This document shows, piece by piece, positions 30,285 to 39,281 of a stretch of 64,000 nt of DNA. The first letter of the stretch is position 1; each line of letters opens with the position of its first letter. The translations under genes and the position numbers were made by a program. Below the pieces are notes generated by a model. That model was given only the letters and a program-made list of their open reading frames with translations, had not been told where the DNA came from and ran no database searches. Source of the stretch: Actinomadura viridilutea (GTDB lineage: Bacteria > Actinomycetota > Actinomycetes > Streptosporangiales > Streptosporangiaceae). The stretch lies in assembly GCA_003001795.1 (NCBI GenBank), contig PVNI01000009.1:1-64000 (forward strand), in the 5' to 3' direction.

Positions 30285-31700
30285 GTGGACGAGTTCGATG
30301 TCGTGGTGCTGGGCGCCGGGCCGACGGGGGAGAACCTCGCGGAGCGGGCCCACGCGGGCGGGCTGACCGTGGCGGTGGTGGAAAGCGAGCTGGTGGGCGG
30401 CGAGTGCTCGTACTGGGCCTGCATGCCCAGCAAGGCGCTGCTGCGTCCGGGAGCCGCGCTCGCCGACGCCAGGCGGGTCGCGGGCGCGCGCGAGGCGACG
30501 ACCGGGACGCTGGACGCCGCGGCCGTGCTGAAACGCAGGGACGCGTTCGCGTCGCACTGGAAGGACGACGGCCAGGTGGACTGGCTGCACAGCGCCGGCA
30601 TCACGCTGGTGCGCGGCCACGGCCGCCTGGACGGGGAGCGCCGCGTGGTCGTGGAGGAGCCCGGCGGCGGACGCCGCGTCCTGGCGGCGCGGCACGCGGT
30701 GGCGGTGTGCACGGGCACCCGCGCCGCCCTGCCCGCCCTGCCCGGCCTGGCCGAGGCGCGCCCGTGGACCAGCCGGGAGGCGACCAGCTCCTCGACGGTG
30801 CCGGAACGGCTGGCGGTGGTCGGCGGCGGCGTGGTCGGCGTCGAGATGGCCACGGCGTGGAACGCGCTGGGAAGCGAGGTGACGCTCGTGGTGCGGGGGT
30901 CGCGGCTGCTGCCGAGGATGGAGCCGTTCGCGGGCGAGCTGGTGGCCGACAGCCTGCGGGCCGCCGGGGTCGACGTGCGGTTCGGCGTGAGCGCGACGGC
31001 GGTGCGCCGCGACGGGCCGGTCGTGCTGACACTGGACGACGGGCGGGAGCTCACGGCCGACGAGGTGCTGTTCGCGACCGGCCGCGCGCCGGCGACGTCC
31101 GACGTGGGCCTGGAGACCGTCGGCTTGGAGGCGGGCAAGCCGATCCGGGTGGACGACACCGGGCTCGCGGTCGGCGTCCCGGGCGGCTGGCTGTACGCGG
31201 CCGGGGACGTGACCGGACGGGCGATGATGACGCACCAGGGCAAGTACCAGGGCCGGATCTTCGGCACGGTGATCGCCGACCGCGCCGCGGGCCGCGAGCT
31301 GGACACGGCGCCGTGGGGGCGCAGCGTCGTCACCGCCGACGAGCGGGCGGTGCCGCAGGTCGTCTTCACCGACCCCGAGGTGGCGGCCGTCGGCCTGACG
31401 CTCGAACAGGCCGAGCAGCGGGGGCGCCGGGTGCGGGCGGTCGACTACGACATCGGAAACGTCGCGGGGGCCGGCCTCTACGCCGACGGCTATCAGGGGC
31501 GCGCCCGCGCCGTGGTGGACCTGGAGCGCGAGACGCTGCTCGGCGTGACGTTCGTCGGGGCCGGTGTCGCGGAGCTGCTCCACTCGGCGACCATCGCCGT
31601 GGCGGGGGAGGTCCCGATCTCCCGACTGTGGCACGCCGTGCCCGCCTACCCGACGATCAGCGAGGTGTGGCTGCGCCTCCTGGAGACCTACCGCGGCTGA
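30285..31700 (+). CDS. FAD-dependent pyridine nucleotide-disulfide oxidoreductase
   Basis: 471-aa class I flavoprotein related to dihydrolipoamide dehydrogenase and mercuric reductase. Seen: FAD-binding VVVLGAGPTGENLAERA, the redox-active disulfide GGECSYWACMPSKALLRP (CxxxxC), NAD(P)-binding VVGGGVVGVEMATAW, FAD-binding YAAGDVTGRAMMTHQGKYQG, and the C-terminal dimerisation region, where the usual catalytic His-Glu segment reads HAVPAYPTISE. GTG 30285 follows GAGAGGAC. No lipoyl or mercury genes are nearby, so the substrate is open. Confidence 0.9.
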   Translation: MDEFDVVVLGAGPTGENLAERAHAGGLTVAVVESELVGGECSYWACMPSKALLRPGAALADARRVAGAREATTGTLDAAAVLKRRDAFASHWKDDGQVDWLHSAGITLVRGHGRLDGERRVVVEEPGGGRRVLAARHAVAVCTGTRAALPALPGLAEARPWTSREATSSSTVPERLAVVGGGVVGVEMATAWNALGSEVTLVVRGSRLLPRMEPFAGELVADSLRAAGVDVRFGVSATAVRRDGPVVLTLDDGRELTADEVLFATGRAPATSDVGLETVGLEAGKPIRVDDTGLAVGVPGGWLYAAGDVTGRAMMTHQGKYQGRIFGTVIADRAAGRELDTAPWGRSVVTADERAVPQVVFTDPEVAAVGLTLEQAEQRGRRVRAVDYDIGNVAGAGLYADGYQGRARAVVDLERETLLGVTFVGAGVAELLHSATIAVAGEVPISRLWHAVPAYPTISEVWLRLLETYRG

Positions 31701-31837
31701 CGGTTCCGGACGCCCCCGGCCTCGCCCCGGTCGGCAGCGCCGATGCCGTTGCGGCGACCACGGGTCTGGCCCGTCGTCAGATGGTCGCGGTCGGCGGGGT
31801 GAGGCGGGGCCTCCGGGTGGAGCGGCGACCTATGATT

Positions 31838-31864
31838 CTCAACGTTGAAATATTCAACGTTGAG
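31838..31864. promoter_or_regulatory. Operator palindrome overlapping EamA ribosome-binding site
   Basis: Arms CTCAACGTTGAA (31838-31849) and TTCAACGTTGAG (31853-31864) are exact reverse complements with a 3-nt spacer. The right arm runs into the GAGGAG Shine-Dalgarno at 31862-31867. The shape fits a MarR- or TetR-type dimer site, and occupancy would block transcription or translation of the transporter. Confidence 0.65.
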
Positions 31865-31874
31865 GAGTCTGCCG

Positions 31875-32858
31875 TTGGCCTCCGCCGTCCGAGAAGCCGC
31901 CGCTCCGCCCGCCGTCTCCGAGACCGCGTCGCCGCCGACCACGTGGCGCCTCGTCGCCCTGACCGCCGTGGCACCGGTGAGCTGGGGCACCACGTACCTC
32001 GTGACGAGCGAATTCCTGCCCCCGGACCGTCCGCTGCTGTCCGGCGCGATCCGCGCCCTCCCGGCGGGTCTGGCGGTGCTGCTGATCACCCGGACGCCGC
32101 CGCGCGGCGTCTGGTGGTGGCGCGCGACCGTCCTCGGCCTGCTCAACATCGGGGTGTTCTTCGCGCTGCTGTTCGCCGCCGCCTACCGGCTGCCGGGCGG
32201 CGTCGCGGCCACGCTGGGCGCGGTGCAGCCGCTCGCGGTGGCCGTCCTGGCGCTCGCCGTGCTGAAGGAGCGTCCGACCGCGTGGCGGATCGGCTGGGGC
32301 CTGGCCGGGGTCGCCGGCGTCGCCACGATGGTCCTGCGCGGGCACCTGGCATTCGACCCGATCGGCGTCGCGGCCGGTCTCGGCGGCACCGTGACGATGG
32401 CCGTCGGGACCGTCCTCACCAAACGCTGGGGACGCCCCGTCGGGCTGCTGGCCTTCACCGGCTGGCAGCTCACCGCCGGCGGCCTGTTCCTGACCCCGCT
32501 CGCCCTGGTCGTCGAAGGGCCGCCGCCCGCGCTGGACGCCCGCGCCGTCGGGGGTTACGCGTGGCTGGCCGGCGTCGGCACGCTCGCGGCGTACGCGCTG
32601 TGGTTCCGGGGCCTGGAACGGCTCCCGATCACGGCGGCCTCCTTCCTGCCGCTGCTGGCACCGGCCGTGGCGACCGCCCTGGGCTGGCTGGTGCTGGCGC
32701 AGTCGCTGACGCTCGTCCAGTCGCTCGGCTTCGCCCTGGCGCTGATGTCGATCGCGGCCGCCCAGGTCACCCCGGGCGGGGCGCGCTCCCTTCTACGGCG
32801 GCGCCCGCCGCGTCCCGCCCCGTCGCCTGCCGAAACCGAGCGACGACTGCCCGGCTGA
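31875..32858 (+). CDS. EamA/DMT-family transporter
   Basis: 327-aa ten-helix drug/metabolite transporter with two EamA repeats: LTAVAPVSWGTTYLVTSEFL and LAGVATMVLRG-type in the first half, and TLAAYALWFRGLERLPITAA in the second, which is the typical RhtA/YedA-like signature. I chose TTG 31875 because GAGGAG lies seven nt upstream; earlier in-frame TTG codons at 31845 and 31860 lie inside the operator palindrome. It is likely to export an amino acid or other small metabolite. Confidence 0.88.
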   Translation: MASAVREAAAPPAVSETASPPTTWRLVALTAVAPVSWGTTYLVTSEFLPPDRPLLSGAIRALPAGLAVLLITRTPPRGVWWWRATVLGLLNIGVFFALLFAAAYRLPGGVAATLGAVQPLAVAVLALAVLKERPTAWRIGWGLAGVAGVATMVLRGHLAFDPIGVAAGLGGTVTMAVGTVLTKRWGRPVGLLAFTGWQLTAGGLFLTPLALVVEGPPPALDARAVGGYAWLAGVGTLAAYALWFRGLERLPITAASFLPLLAPAVATALGWLVLAQSLTLVQSLGFALALMSIAAAQVTPGGARSLLRRRPPRPAPSPAETERRLPG

Positions 32859-33006
32859 TACGTCCCGCCGTCCGAGACGAGACGAGCACGGGCTGACCGG
32901 CGGCGCGTCGGGGCGACCCCGGTGCGGGTTGCCGATCTCCACGCAACACGAAGACGCCCATGGCTAAGGTGCGTGGCGCACTGATCGGCGAGACGGGAAG
33001 GCTCGC

Positions 33007-34479
33007 ATGTCACCGCGAAGGGATCGGCGCCGGGCACTGTGGTGGGCCGCGCTCGCGGCCAGTGCCATGCCCCTGCTCCTCGGCATTTTGATCAGCCTGT
33101 TCAGCGTCCAGGGGAACGCGGGCCTCGGCTTCTTCGGCAGCGGCGAATGCCCCGGGTGGCGACTGCACATGCAGGTGTGGCCACTGCAGTTGCTGGTGGG
33201 GATGCCGTTCCTGGTCGTCGGTCCCGCGTTCGCGGTGTGGGCGCGCACGCGGTCGCCGGTGCCCGGATGGACGGGGGTGGCGCTCCTCCTGGCCGCCGGG
33301 CTGACCGGACCGCTGGCGGCCGCCCACGACCTGGCGAGACGGGGCGAGGGCTGCGCCGAAGTGTGGGAGCCGATGCTGCCGCGGACGCTCACCGGGGCCC
33401 TCTTCCTCCTCGTCCCGGCCGGGCTCGTGTACGCCGCGGTGCGCCGACGCCGCGTCCCGGGACGCCGAAGCCGTGCGGTCGGGGCGTTCACGATGGCCGT
33501 GGTGCTGCTGCTCGCGACGGGCGGCGACCAAGGGCGGCGGCGCATCGTCGCGATCGACCCGGAAGAGTGCAGAGTCACTCGCGGGCCCACCGCGCAGGCG
33601 GACGAGGTCGCGCGGATCGAGGCCATCGCACGGATGCCGGTCGCGACCCGCGAACGCGCATATCTGTGCATGCTGCGCGGCTATGACGCTCCGTTCTACG
33701 GCCCGAGCAGCAGCTCCCGGCACCAGGACGTCGCTGACGGGGAGTTCCTCTGGCGAGGACGACGCGCGTGCGAGCGGCTGAGGTCGCAGGGGCGGCTCAC
33801 CAAAGGCGAAACGGAGGAATGGAGACGCCTGGGCGGGCTCGCCCGGCGTCCGTGGAGAGTCGACGATGCGCTGACGTTCCTGTGCCCGGACGCGATGCTG
33901 CCGCGAGCGCGGGCGGCCGCAGAGACGCGCAGGCGACTGGAGCAGCAGTACCGGAAGGAGCGAGCCGAGGACGAGGCGTCCTGCCGCCGTTCGGCGCGGC
34001 GCGACCCACGGGCCGTGCGGCAGAAGACCGCGCTGGTCACCACGGGGGAGGGCGGCGGCTACTCCATCAGCGATGAAGGCGGCGGCGCCGGTCCGTTCGG
34101 CAAGGCGATCGATGACGGTCTGATCGCCGCCGACAGGATCGCGGCCGTGGTGATGACCGGCGTGGAGAACGACGACATCTGCATCACCGTGCGGGCGTAC
34201 CGCACGACGCCGCCGCTGGACCTCGAACGTTGGGACCGCGTCGCGGAGGTGGGCATCGACAGCTCCCGCGGCGCCGTCCGCGTCTTCATGCCGATGGACG
34301 CGCCGCCGAAACTGCCGATCCTGACGGCCGCGGGCCCCGGCACGTACCGCGTCCGCGTCCACGTGCGCAACCGGGACGCGGCCGAGCTCCCCGACGGACC
34401 GCTGGAAACCCATCTCGTGGAGGTGTTCCCGGGCACGTCCACGCGCCTCGTCGTCCACAAGAACACCGGGCGCCGCTGA
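33007..34479 (+). CDS. Unknown membrane protein with large C-terminal domain
   Basis: 490 aa, ATG 33007, not recognised. Four to five hydrophobic helices occupy about residues 8-170 (WWAALAASAMPLLLGILISL, LLVGMPFLVVGPAFAVW, ALFLLVPAGLVYAAV, AVGAFTMAVVLLLATGG). A roughly 320-residue hydrophilic domain follows. It has several Cys (EECRV, YLCMLRGYDAP, RACERL, FLCPDAML, ASCRRSARR) and an Arg-rich helix, and ends in a beta-rich region (DDICITVRAYRTTPPLDLER, YRVRVHVRNRD). The Cys pairs suggest a disulfide-stabilised extracytoplasmic domain. A strong hairpin covers its stop codon. Confidence 0.75.
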   Translation: MSPRRDRRRALWWAALAASAMPLLLGILISLFSVQGNAGLGFFGSGECPGWRLHMQVWPLQLLVGMPFLVVGPAFAVWARTRSPVPGWTGVALLLAAGLTGPLAAAHDLARRGEGCAEVWEPMLPRTLTGALFLLVPAGLVYAAVRRRRVPGRRSRAVGAFTMAVVLLLATGGDQGRRRIVAIDPEECRVTRGPTAQADEVARIEAIARMPVATRERAYLCMLRGYDAPFYGPSSSSRHQDVADGEFLWRGRRACERLRSQGRLTKGETEEWRRLGGLARRPWRVDDALTFLCPDAMLPRARAAAETRRRLEQQYRKERAEDEASCRRSARRDPRAVRQKTALVTTGEGGGYSISDEGGGAGPFGKAIDDGLIAADRIAAVVMTGVENDDICITVRAYRTTPPLDLERWDRVAEVGIDSSRGAVRVFMPMDAPPKLPILTAAGPGTYRVRVHVRNRDAAELPDGPLETHLVEVFPGTSTRLVVHKNTGRR

Positions 34480-34491
34480 AACGGCGCCCGG
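34466..34491 (+). terminator. Terminator hairpin over stop of unknown membrane protein gene
   Basis: CCGGGCGCCG (34466-34475) and CGGCGCCCGG (34482-34491) form a perfect 10-bp stem. The 6-nt loop includes the TGA stop, and a short A-run follows. Confidence 0.6.
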
Positions 34492-34690
34492 GAAAACCGG
34501 GCTCACGGATGATCGACATCGTCCTCTTCTGCGGCGTCGGGCGAAACGCCTGCGATGGCGCCATGAAAAACGCCGTCGGAACCCGTCCGGCATTGACAGG
34601 TTTTGTCGCGCCGCTCGAAACTCGGCCTGCCGGCATTGATGATCAACGTGTCGCTGCGCGGCCTCCGTCGCGTCCCGGAAGGAGAGCCCA

Positions 34691-35950
34691 GTGATCACCA
34701 GTCGGGGTCGAGCCGGGATCCGCTCCGCGGTCGTCCTGTCCGCAGCGGCGGCGCTCGCGTTCGCGGGAACGGGCACGGCGGCGGCCACGGCCGAGACGGC
34801 CCGCGCGGCCGCCGGACCCGTCGAGGACGACGGCGCCGACTGCCCGGTGCCCGACCCGGGTCCGCCCACGTCGAACAGCCGACTCCCCGACCCCTTCAGG
34901 AAGATCGACGGCACGCGCATCACCGCCAAGTCCGACTGGCGGTGCCGACGGGCGGAGATCAAGGATCTGGCGGAGAGAACCGTCTACGGCCGAAAGCCTC
35001 CGAAGCCGGACAGCGTCACCGGCACGGTCACCAGCAACTCCATCACCGTGAACGTGACGCACCAAGGCCGCAGCGTCGGCTTCTCGGCTTCCGTGCAACT
35101 GCCGAGCGGCACCGGGCCGTTCCCCGCCGTCATCGTCTTGGGAGGATTCGGCGCCGACACCGCCACGATCAGGGCCGCCGGCGCCGCCGTCATCAACTAC
35201 GACCCCCTCGCGGTCGGGAGAGAAGGCACGCCGCGCAGCAACAAGCAGGGCGCGTTCTACAGCATCTACGGCTCCTCCAGCAGCACGGGGCTGCTGGCCG
35301 CCTGGGCGTGGGGCGCGAGCCGGATCATCGACGTCATCGAGCAGTCGGGCGGCTCCATCCTCAAGGCTGACGCGATGGGCGTCACGGGATGCTCCCGGTA
35401 CGGGAAGGGCGCGTTCGTGACCGGCGCGTTCGACCAGCGCATCGCGCTGACCATGCCGATCGAGCCGGGCAGCGCGGGCCTTCCCATCTTCCGCGGCATC
35501 CCCGGCGAGAGCGGCGCCCAGCCGCTGAGCAGCGCCTACAACGAACAGCCGTGGCTGGGTGACGCGTTCGGCTCCTACACGGGGAACCCGACCGCGCTGC
35601 CGGTGGACACGCACGAAGTCGTCGGCATGATCGCGCCGCGCGGGCTGTTCATCATGGAGAACCCGCACATCGACTGGCTGGCCGCCCGGTCCGGGAGCGT
35701 GGCGGCGTTGGCCGGCGCGGAGGTCTACAAGGCGCTCGGCGCGGGCGACAACATCACCTACTGGTCCGACGTCCAGGACGGCACCCACTGCGCCAGCCGG
35801 TCCGAATGGCGGACCCCGCTGCAGCAGAACATCCAGAAGTTCCTGTTGAAGACCGGCAGTGCCACCGGCGTGTTCCGCATCTCCAGCAAGAAGGCCGGCA
35901 ACCTGGCCGAATGGCGGGACTGGCAGACCCCGATCCTCTCCGACGGCTGA
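34691..35950 (+). CDS. Secreted CE15-like glucuronoyl esterase
   Basis: 419-aa exported alpha/beta hydrolase. Signal peptide from GTG 34691 (SAVVLSAAAALAFAGTGTAA, cleavage near residue 35). The nucleophile motif is GVTGCSRYGKGAFV, the G-C-S-R-x-G-K signature of 4-O-methyl-glucuronoyl methylesterases; the acid Glu region is MPIEPGSAG; and the catalytic His is in DGTHCASR. Such enzymes cleave ester links between lignin and glucuronoxylan. The start is supported by GGAAGGAG upstream. No other xylan genes are adjacent, so it is a stand-alone gene. Confidence 0.88.
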   Translation: MITSRGRAGIRSAVVLSAAAALAFAGTGTAAATAETARAAAGPVEDDGADCPVPDPGPPTSNSRLPDPFRKIDGTRITAKSDWRCRRAEIKDLAERTVYGRKPPKPDSVTGTVTSNSITVNVTHQGRSVGFSASVQLPSGTGPFPAVIVLGGFGADTATIRAAGAAVINYDPLAVGREGTPRSNKQGAFYSIYGSSSSTGLLAAWAWGASRIIDVIEQSGGSILKADAMGVTGCSRYGKGAFVTGAFDQRIALTMPIEPGSAGLPIFRGIPGESGAQPLSSAYNEQPWLGDAFGSYTGNPTALPVDTHEVVGMIAPRGLFIMENPHIDWLAARSGSVAALAGAEVYKALGAGDNITYWSDVQDGTHCASRSEWRTPLQQNIQKFLLKTGSATGVFRISSKKAGNLAEWRDWQTPILSDG

Positions 35951-36169
35951 TCGGCCGACGTGTAGACGGACGACTTCGTCGCCGTGGTGCCGGGGCATCA
36001 CCTGCTCCGTACCGCGGCGACAGCAGGACGTCACCGCTCCCTGTCATTGGGCGAGTGAAAACGCCAACCGCATCCGGACCTCGGCACGGTCCGGTTCACC
36101 AACGCCAGTGCAACGGCTCGCCGGCTCCTCGCCTGGATTCCAGGTCACTCCACCGCCCGCAATGTCATG

Positions 36170-36300
36170 TCCCCCGACATCTCGCAGGTCGACGACGCGG
36201 CTAGCGGGTGGACGCGACCGCAACGACGGTTGTGTGATGGGCGGCCATGGCGCGAGTGCGGCGCGGCGTCCGGTCTCACGGATGTAGGGGCGACTGTGCT
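36170..36300 (-). pseudogene. IS481-family transposase C-terminal relic
   Basis: Minus-strand frame reads SRPYIRETGRRAALAPW and later PPASRVVDLRD, clearly matching the C-terminus of the IS481 transposase at 45-46 kb (ARPYASETERRAALAPW ... PPASRVTNLS). The intervening Tyr-Asn-His-His segment has decayed. No inverted-repeat ends or upstream transposase survive. The rest of 35951-36300 holds nothing recognisable. Confidence 0.7.
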
Positions 36301-36702
36301 TCAAAGGCCCTGGACGTTCACTATCAACACTGCCATGCCGATGGCCATCAGCATGGGGCCTCCCGCGACCAGCAAAAAGCGGTGCACACCGAGGCGTTCG
36401 GCTGTCCGTTCGGGGCGTGCGGGATCGTAGACGACCGTTACGGGCCGTCCCGGCTTGGGGCCCGGAAACGAATACATGGCGCTCACTGACTCCACAGTGC
36501 GCCCATCCTGTGTGACGAATCGAAAGCGTCCCGCGCGAGCGTGTATGCCCGCTCCGTGCGCAGCTACATCGTCATGGCCGACGAATACTCCTTGCGCTCG
36601 CACCAGTTTCCGTTGCAGCCGCAGGCGCTGGACCAGCTCGTGCACACCGCCGTAGATGAACGCGATGCCCAGGGCGATGCCGAAGATGTGTGCGACGACC
36701 AT
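36301..36702 (-). CDS. DUF3592-like two-TM membrane protein
   Basis: 133-aa protein with membrane segments at each end (IFGIALGIAFIYGGV and FLLVAGGPMLMAIGMAVLIV). Between them is a soluble beta domain carrying the DUF3592 pattern AGRFRFVTQDGRTVESVSA and GRPVTVVYDPARPERTA. I chose ATG 36702, eight nt after GGGAGG; GTG 36711 and ATG 36708 are possible but too close to the site. Function unknown for the family. Confidence 0.78.
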   Translation of the reverse strand: MVVAHIFGIALGIAFIYGGVHELVQRLRLQRKLVRAQGVFVGHDDVAAHGAGIHARAGRFRFVTQDGRTVESVSAMYSFPGPKPGRPVTVVYDPARPERTAERLGVHRFLLVAGGPMLMAIGMAVLIVNVQGL

Positions 36703-37398
36703 CCCCATCACCTCCCGCTATTGGCTATCACCGCCGCATGGGCCCACCGTCAGGCGCCGTGCGTTCGGCGGCGCTATCGGTCATTCTTGTGCTGGCGGGG
36801 ACCGTCTGCACGAGGCCCAACCAGATACGCAATCGCCGATGTTGCTGTCTGGATTAGACGCGACGTCTGCACACCTGGTTCCGACCGCGACATCGGTTCG
36901 GCTGCATAGCTTCTGTCGCTTGATTGTGCTCGCCGTTCGGCTATGAAGGTCCGGCCCATTTTCTACGGCAGCCGCCGGAGCGGTGTTGCGCTCACCCGTC
37001 CTGGCAGCGAGCTCGCCGTCCTGGCAGTCGGCGGACGGGCGCGAGCGGCGCCCAGCCCTAGGTGGCGTGGGGACCCGCTGCGTCGGCGGTCGTGGCGCTG
37101 GGGCAGCAGCACGCGTCCACAGAGCCTGCCCGTGACCTGCGGCGCCGACGGCTGGCCACGTCTCCGGGGCCGTCCAGGCGTCGCCGGGTCGGCGGTCGTC
37201 GGGGGCGGGGCGGTCGGGGTGCCCGTCCGGGGCGGCTGGGTGGTGCCGCGGCCGCCGGACGGGCGGGCGTCGGACGGGCGCGCGGGGCGGGAGAACCGGG
37301 CGGTGACCTGGATGAATCCCGGGACTCGGTGATCGTGTCAGTGGGGGCCGGTAGAACTACCGGCGTCCGACGGCCCACGAGGGTGGAGGTCGCATTCC
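36703..37398. other. Intergenic region upstream of five-gene operon, no gene seen
   Basis: 696 bp. The left 250 bp are less GC-rich. The right part (about 37050-37320) is very G-rich on the plus strand, with many GGC/CGG runs and open in several frames, but none gives a recognisable product. It must contain the promoter of the operon beginning at 37399; I see no convincing -35/-10 pair or palindrome. Confidence 0.4.
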
Positions 37399-37893
37399 AT
37401 GAGTTCCGGCGAGGCCGGGTGGGAGGAGCGGAGCGTGGCACGCATAGTGCCGCCCATCCGACCACGCAAATTGGCCAAGGTGCCGTTCGTCGAACTGGCC
37501 GAAGGCCGGCTGCAAGGGGTGGTGTCGAGCGGTTCCAGCGCCACCCGGGTGTACGTTTCGTCGATCGAGGCGGAGACGCACGACTTCAACTGCAGCACCA
37601 ACAACAATCGGCCGTGCGGCGGCGCCCAAGGCTCCTTTCACTGCAAACACCTCAAGGCGCTGATCGATGAGGCGGTCAAGCAGTACGGCCTCGAACGCGT
37701 CGCGCGTTACCTGAAAGTCGAGGCCGCCGAAGGAGATGATCTGCATTCTCTCCTGAACGGCAAACTGGTGAAGGCGCCGGCCGCCGTGGTGTTCAGCCGG
37801 TTCCTGCGCCATCTGACCTATCTGAAGGTTCCGGCCGGCTCGGAGCCTCTCCCCGAAATGCACTGGTTCCCGGCGTTGAAAGCGGTCCACTGA
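37399..37893 (+). CDS. SWIM-like zinc-binding protein (system gene 1)
   Basis: 164-aa protein, ATG 37399 behind GGAGG. Residues 65-84 hold a Cys/His cluster: Cys65, Cys73, Cys82, His84, ending in C-x-H as in SWIM zinc fingers but with seven rather than one residue between the first two cysteines. The C-terminal half is helical (KALIDEAVKQYGLERVARYL) and closes with FSRFLRHLTYLKV. It is the first gene of the operon; its TGA overlaps the next ATG (TGATG sharing 37893). SWIM proteins recur beside MoxR/vWA/DUF5682 genes, and it may recruit nucleic acid or protein targets to the ATPase. Confidence 0.75.
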   Translation: MSSGEAGWEERSVARIVPPIRPRKLAKVPFVELAEGRLQGVVSSGSSATRVYVSSIEAETHDFNCSTNNNRPCGGAQGSFHCKHLKALIDEAVKQYGLERVARYLKVEAAEGDDLHSLLNGKLVKAPAAVVFSRFLRHLTYLKVPAGSEPLPEMHWFPALKAVH

Positions 37894-39281
37894 TGCAGGG
37901 AGTGCAACTCGCAGAACTCGTCCAGACCCCGCCGGGCGTCGACGAGGCCATGGAAGCGGTCGCCGGGTTCGACGCGGCGCTGGCCGACGGCCTGTCCCGG
38001 CTCGGGCCGCGGCACAGCGAGGCCGTCGACGCGCTGGCCGGGGCGGTGAGCGCGTCGCCGCTCGGCGCCGCGGCCGCGGACGCGTGCGGCGAGCTCGCCG
38101 TCGGGTCCATCAGCGACACCGAGCTGTCGGCGCTGGCGGGGGCGCGCGCCGCGCTGCTCGGCGCGGTGCACGACGCGCTGCTCGCCCGGCTCGACGGCGC
38201 GCTCGGCCGGACGCGGGCGGAGTGGGAGGAACACCCTGCGGACGCGCAGGAGCCTCCCGCCAACCTGCTCGCCGGGGCCCGGTCCTGGCTGCGGGAGCTG
38301 GCCATCGCGGGCTGGCGGGGCGTCGACGAGGAGCTGGTGTCGGCCGCGGACCAGACGCTCGAGGCGCTGTGGGCCGAGCCGCGGCTGCGCCGCCTGGCCG
38401 TCCTGCTCGACGGCCTCGCCGCCGAGCTGCGCGTGTCCTGCCCGGTCGCGACGATGGAGCGGATCCCGGAACGCCGCTGGGCCGACCTGTGGACGCGCGC
38501 TGTCCTGCTGGCGCACTCGGGAAGCTGGACCGGCGGCGCGGCCGCCGTCTCCGGACGGCTCCTGCCCCTGGGCGTCGACGTCCACGAGCACGGCACGGCC
38601 GTGCAGGCGCAGCTGCACGCGGTGCTGGAGCCGCGGGGCGACGGGCCGGTGCGGCTCGTCCGCGCCGCCGTCGCCGCCGCCAAGGTCGACACCATCGTCG
38701 GGCCCGAGGTGTGGGATCTGCTGTCGGGGCACCCGACGCTGCTGGCCGCGATCGCCGAGCGCCGCGCCGTCGACATCGCCGACATGCCGCTGACCGCCGA
38801 CGGCGACCTGCTGTGGGACGAGGAGCGCGCCAAGGCCGGCGAGCCCGCCGACCCGTTCGCCACGGCCCGCGTCCGCCTCCCGGACGCCGAGGCCCCGGCC
38901 GTCGCTCCGCTCGACCGCCACCCGGTGCGGATCGCCGAGCCGGTGCTGGTCGAGGGCTACAAGGCCAAGCGCGACGGCACGTTCGACCTGGGCGGCGCGG
39001 CCATCGACGTCGACGCCGACCGGCTGCCGCCGAGCGGCCCGCTCACCCCCCAGCTCGTCAACGCGTCCACGGCGTGCATCGGACTGCTGCGCTGGGACGC
39101 CGGACGCTGGACCTTGCAGCCGCTCGCCGTGCGGAGCGTCGCCAAGAAGCAACCGGTCGAGGCGCACAACGGCGACTGGGCGCTCGGCCCCACCGACCCG
39201 AAGGCCGCCAAGGCCCTGGCGCGGTCCGGGTCCGCCGTGGCCGTCCTCACCGAACGCGCGGGAAAGCTGCTGCGGAAATGA
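37893..39281 (+). CDS. Unrecognised operon protein (system gene 2)
   Basis: 462 aa, not recognised. It is largely helical and Ala/Leu-rich in the first 230 residues (several 35-45-residue segments resembling helical repeats, such as ALAGARAALLGAVHDALLAR). Later segments are beta-rich: HPVRIAEPVLVEGYKAKRDG and CIGLLRWDAGRWTLQPLAV. No Walker, Zn or catalytic motif and no signal peptide are visible. It overlaps genes 1 and 3 by one and four bases, so it is translated with them. By position it may correspond to the DUF5691-type partner reported beside such operons, but I cannot show this from the sequence. Confidence 0.75.
   Translation: MQGVQLAELVQTPPGVDEAMEAVAGFDAALADGLSRLGPRHSEAVDALAGAVSASPLGAAAADACGELAVGSISDTELSALAGARAALLGAVHDALLARLDGALGRTRAEWEEHPADAQEPPANLLAGARSWLRELAIAGWRGVDEELVSAADQTLEALWAEPRLRRLAVLLDGLAAELRVSCPVATMERIPERRWADLWTRAVLLAHSGSWTGGAAAVSGRLLPLGVDVHEHGTAVQAQLHAVLEPRGDGPVRLVRAAVAAAKVDTIVGPEVWDLLSGHPTLLAAIAERRAVDIADMPLTADGDLLWDEERAKAGEPADPFATARVRLPDAEAPAVAPLDRHPVRIAEPVLVEGYKAKRDGTFDLGGAAIDVDADRLPPSGPLTPQLVNASTACIGLLRWDAGRWTLQPLAVRSVAKKQPVEAHNGDWALGPTDPKAAKALARSGSAVAVLTERAGKLLRK

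Noticed and set aside
38084-39277. Extended N-terminus for the vWA protein
   Set aside because: The open frame upstream of 39278 is out of frame with, and fully covered by, gene 2. The ATGA overlap at 39278 marks the true start.
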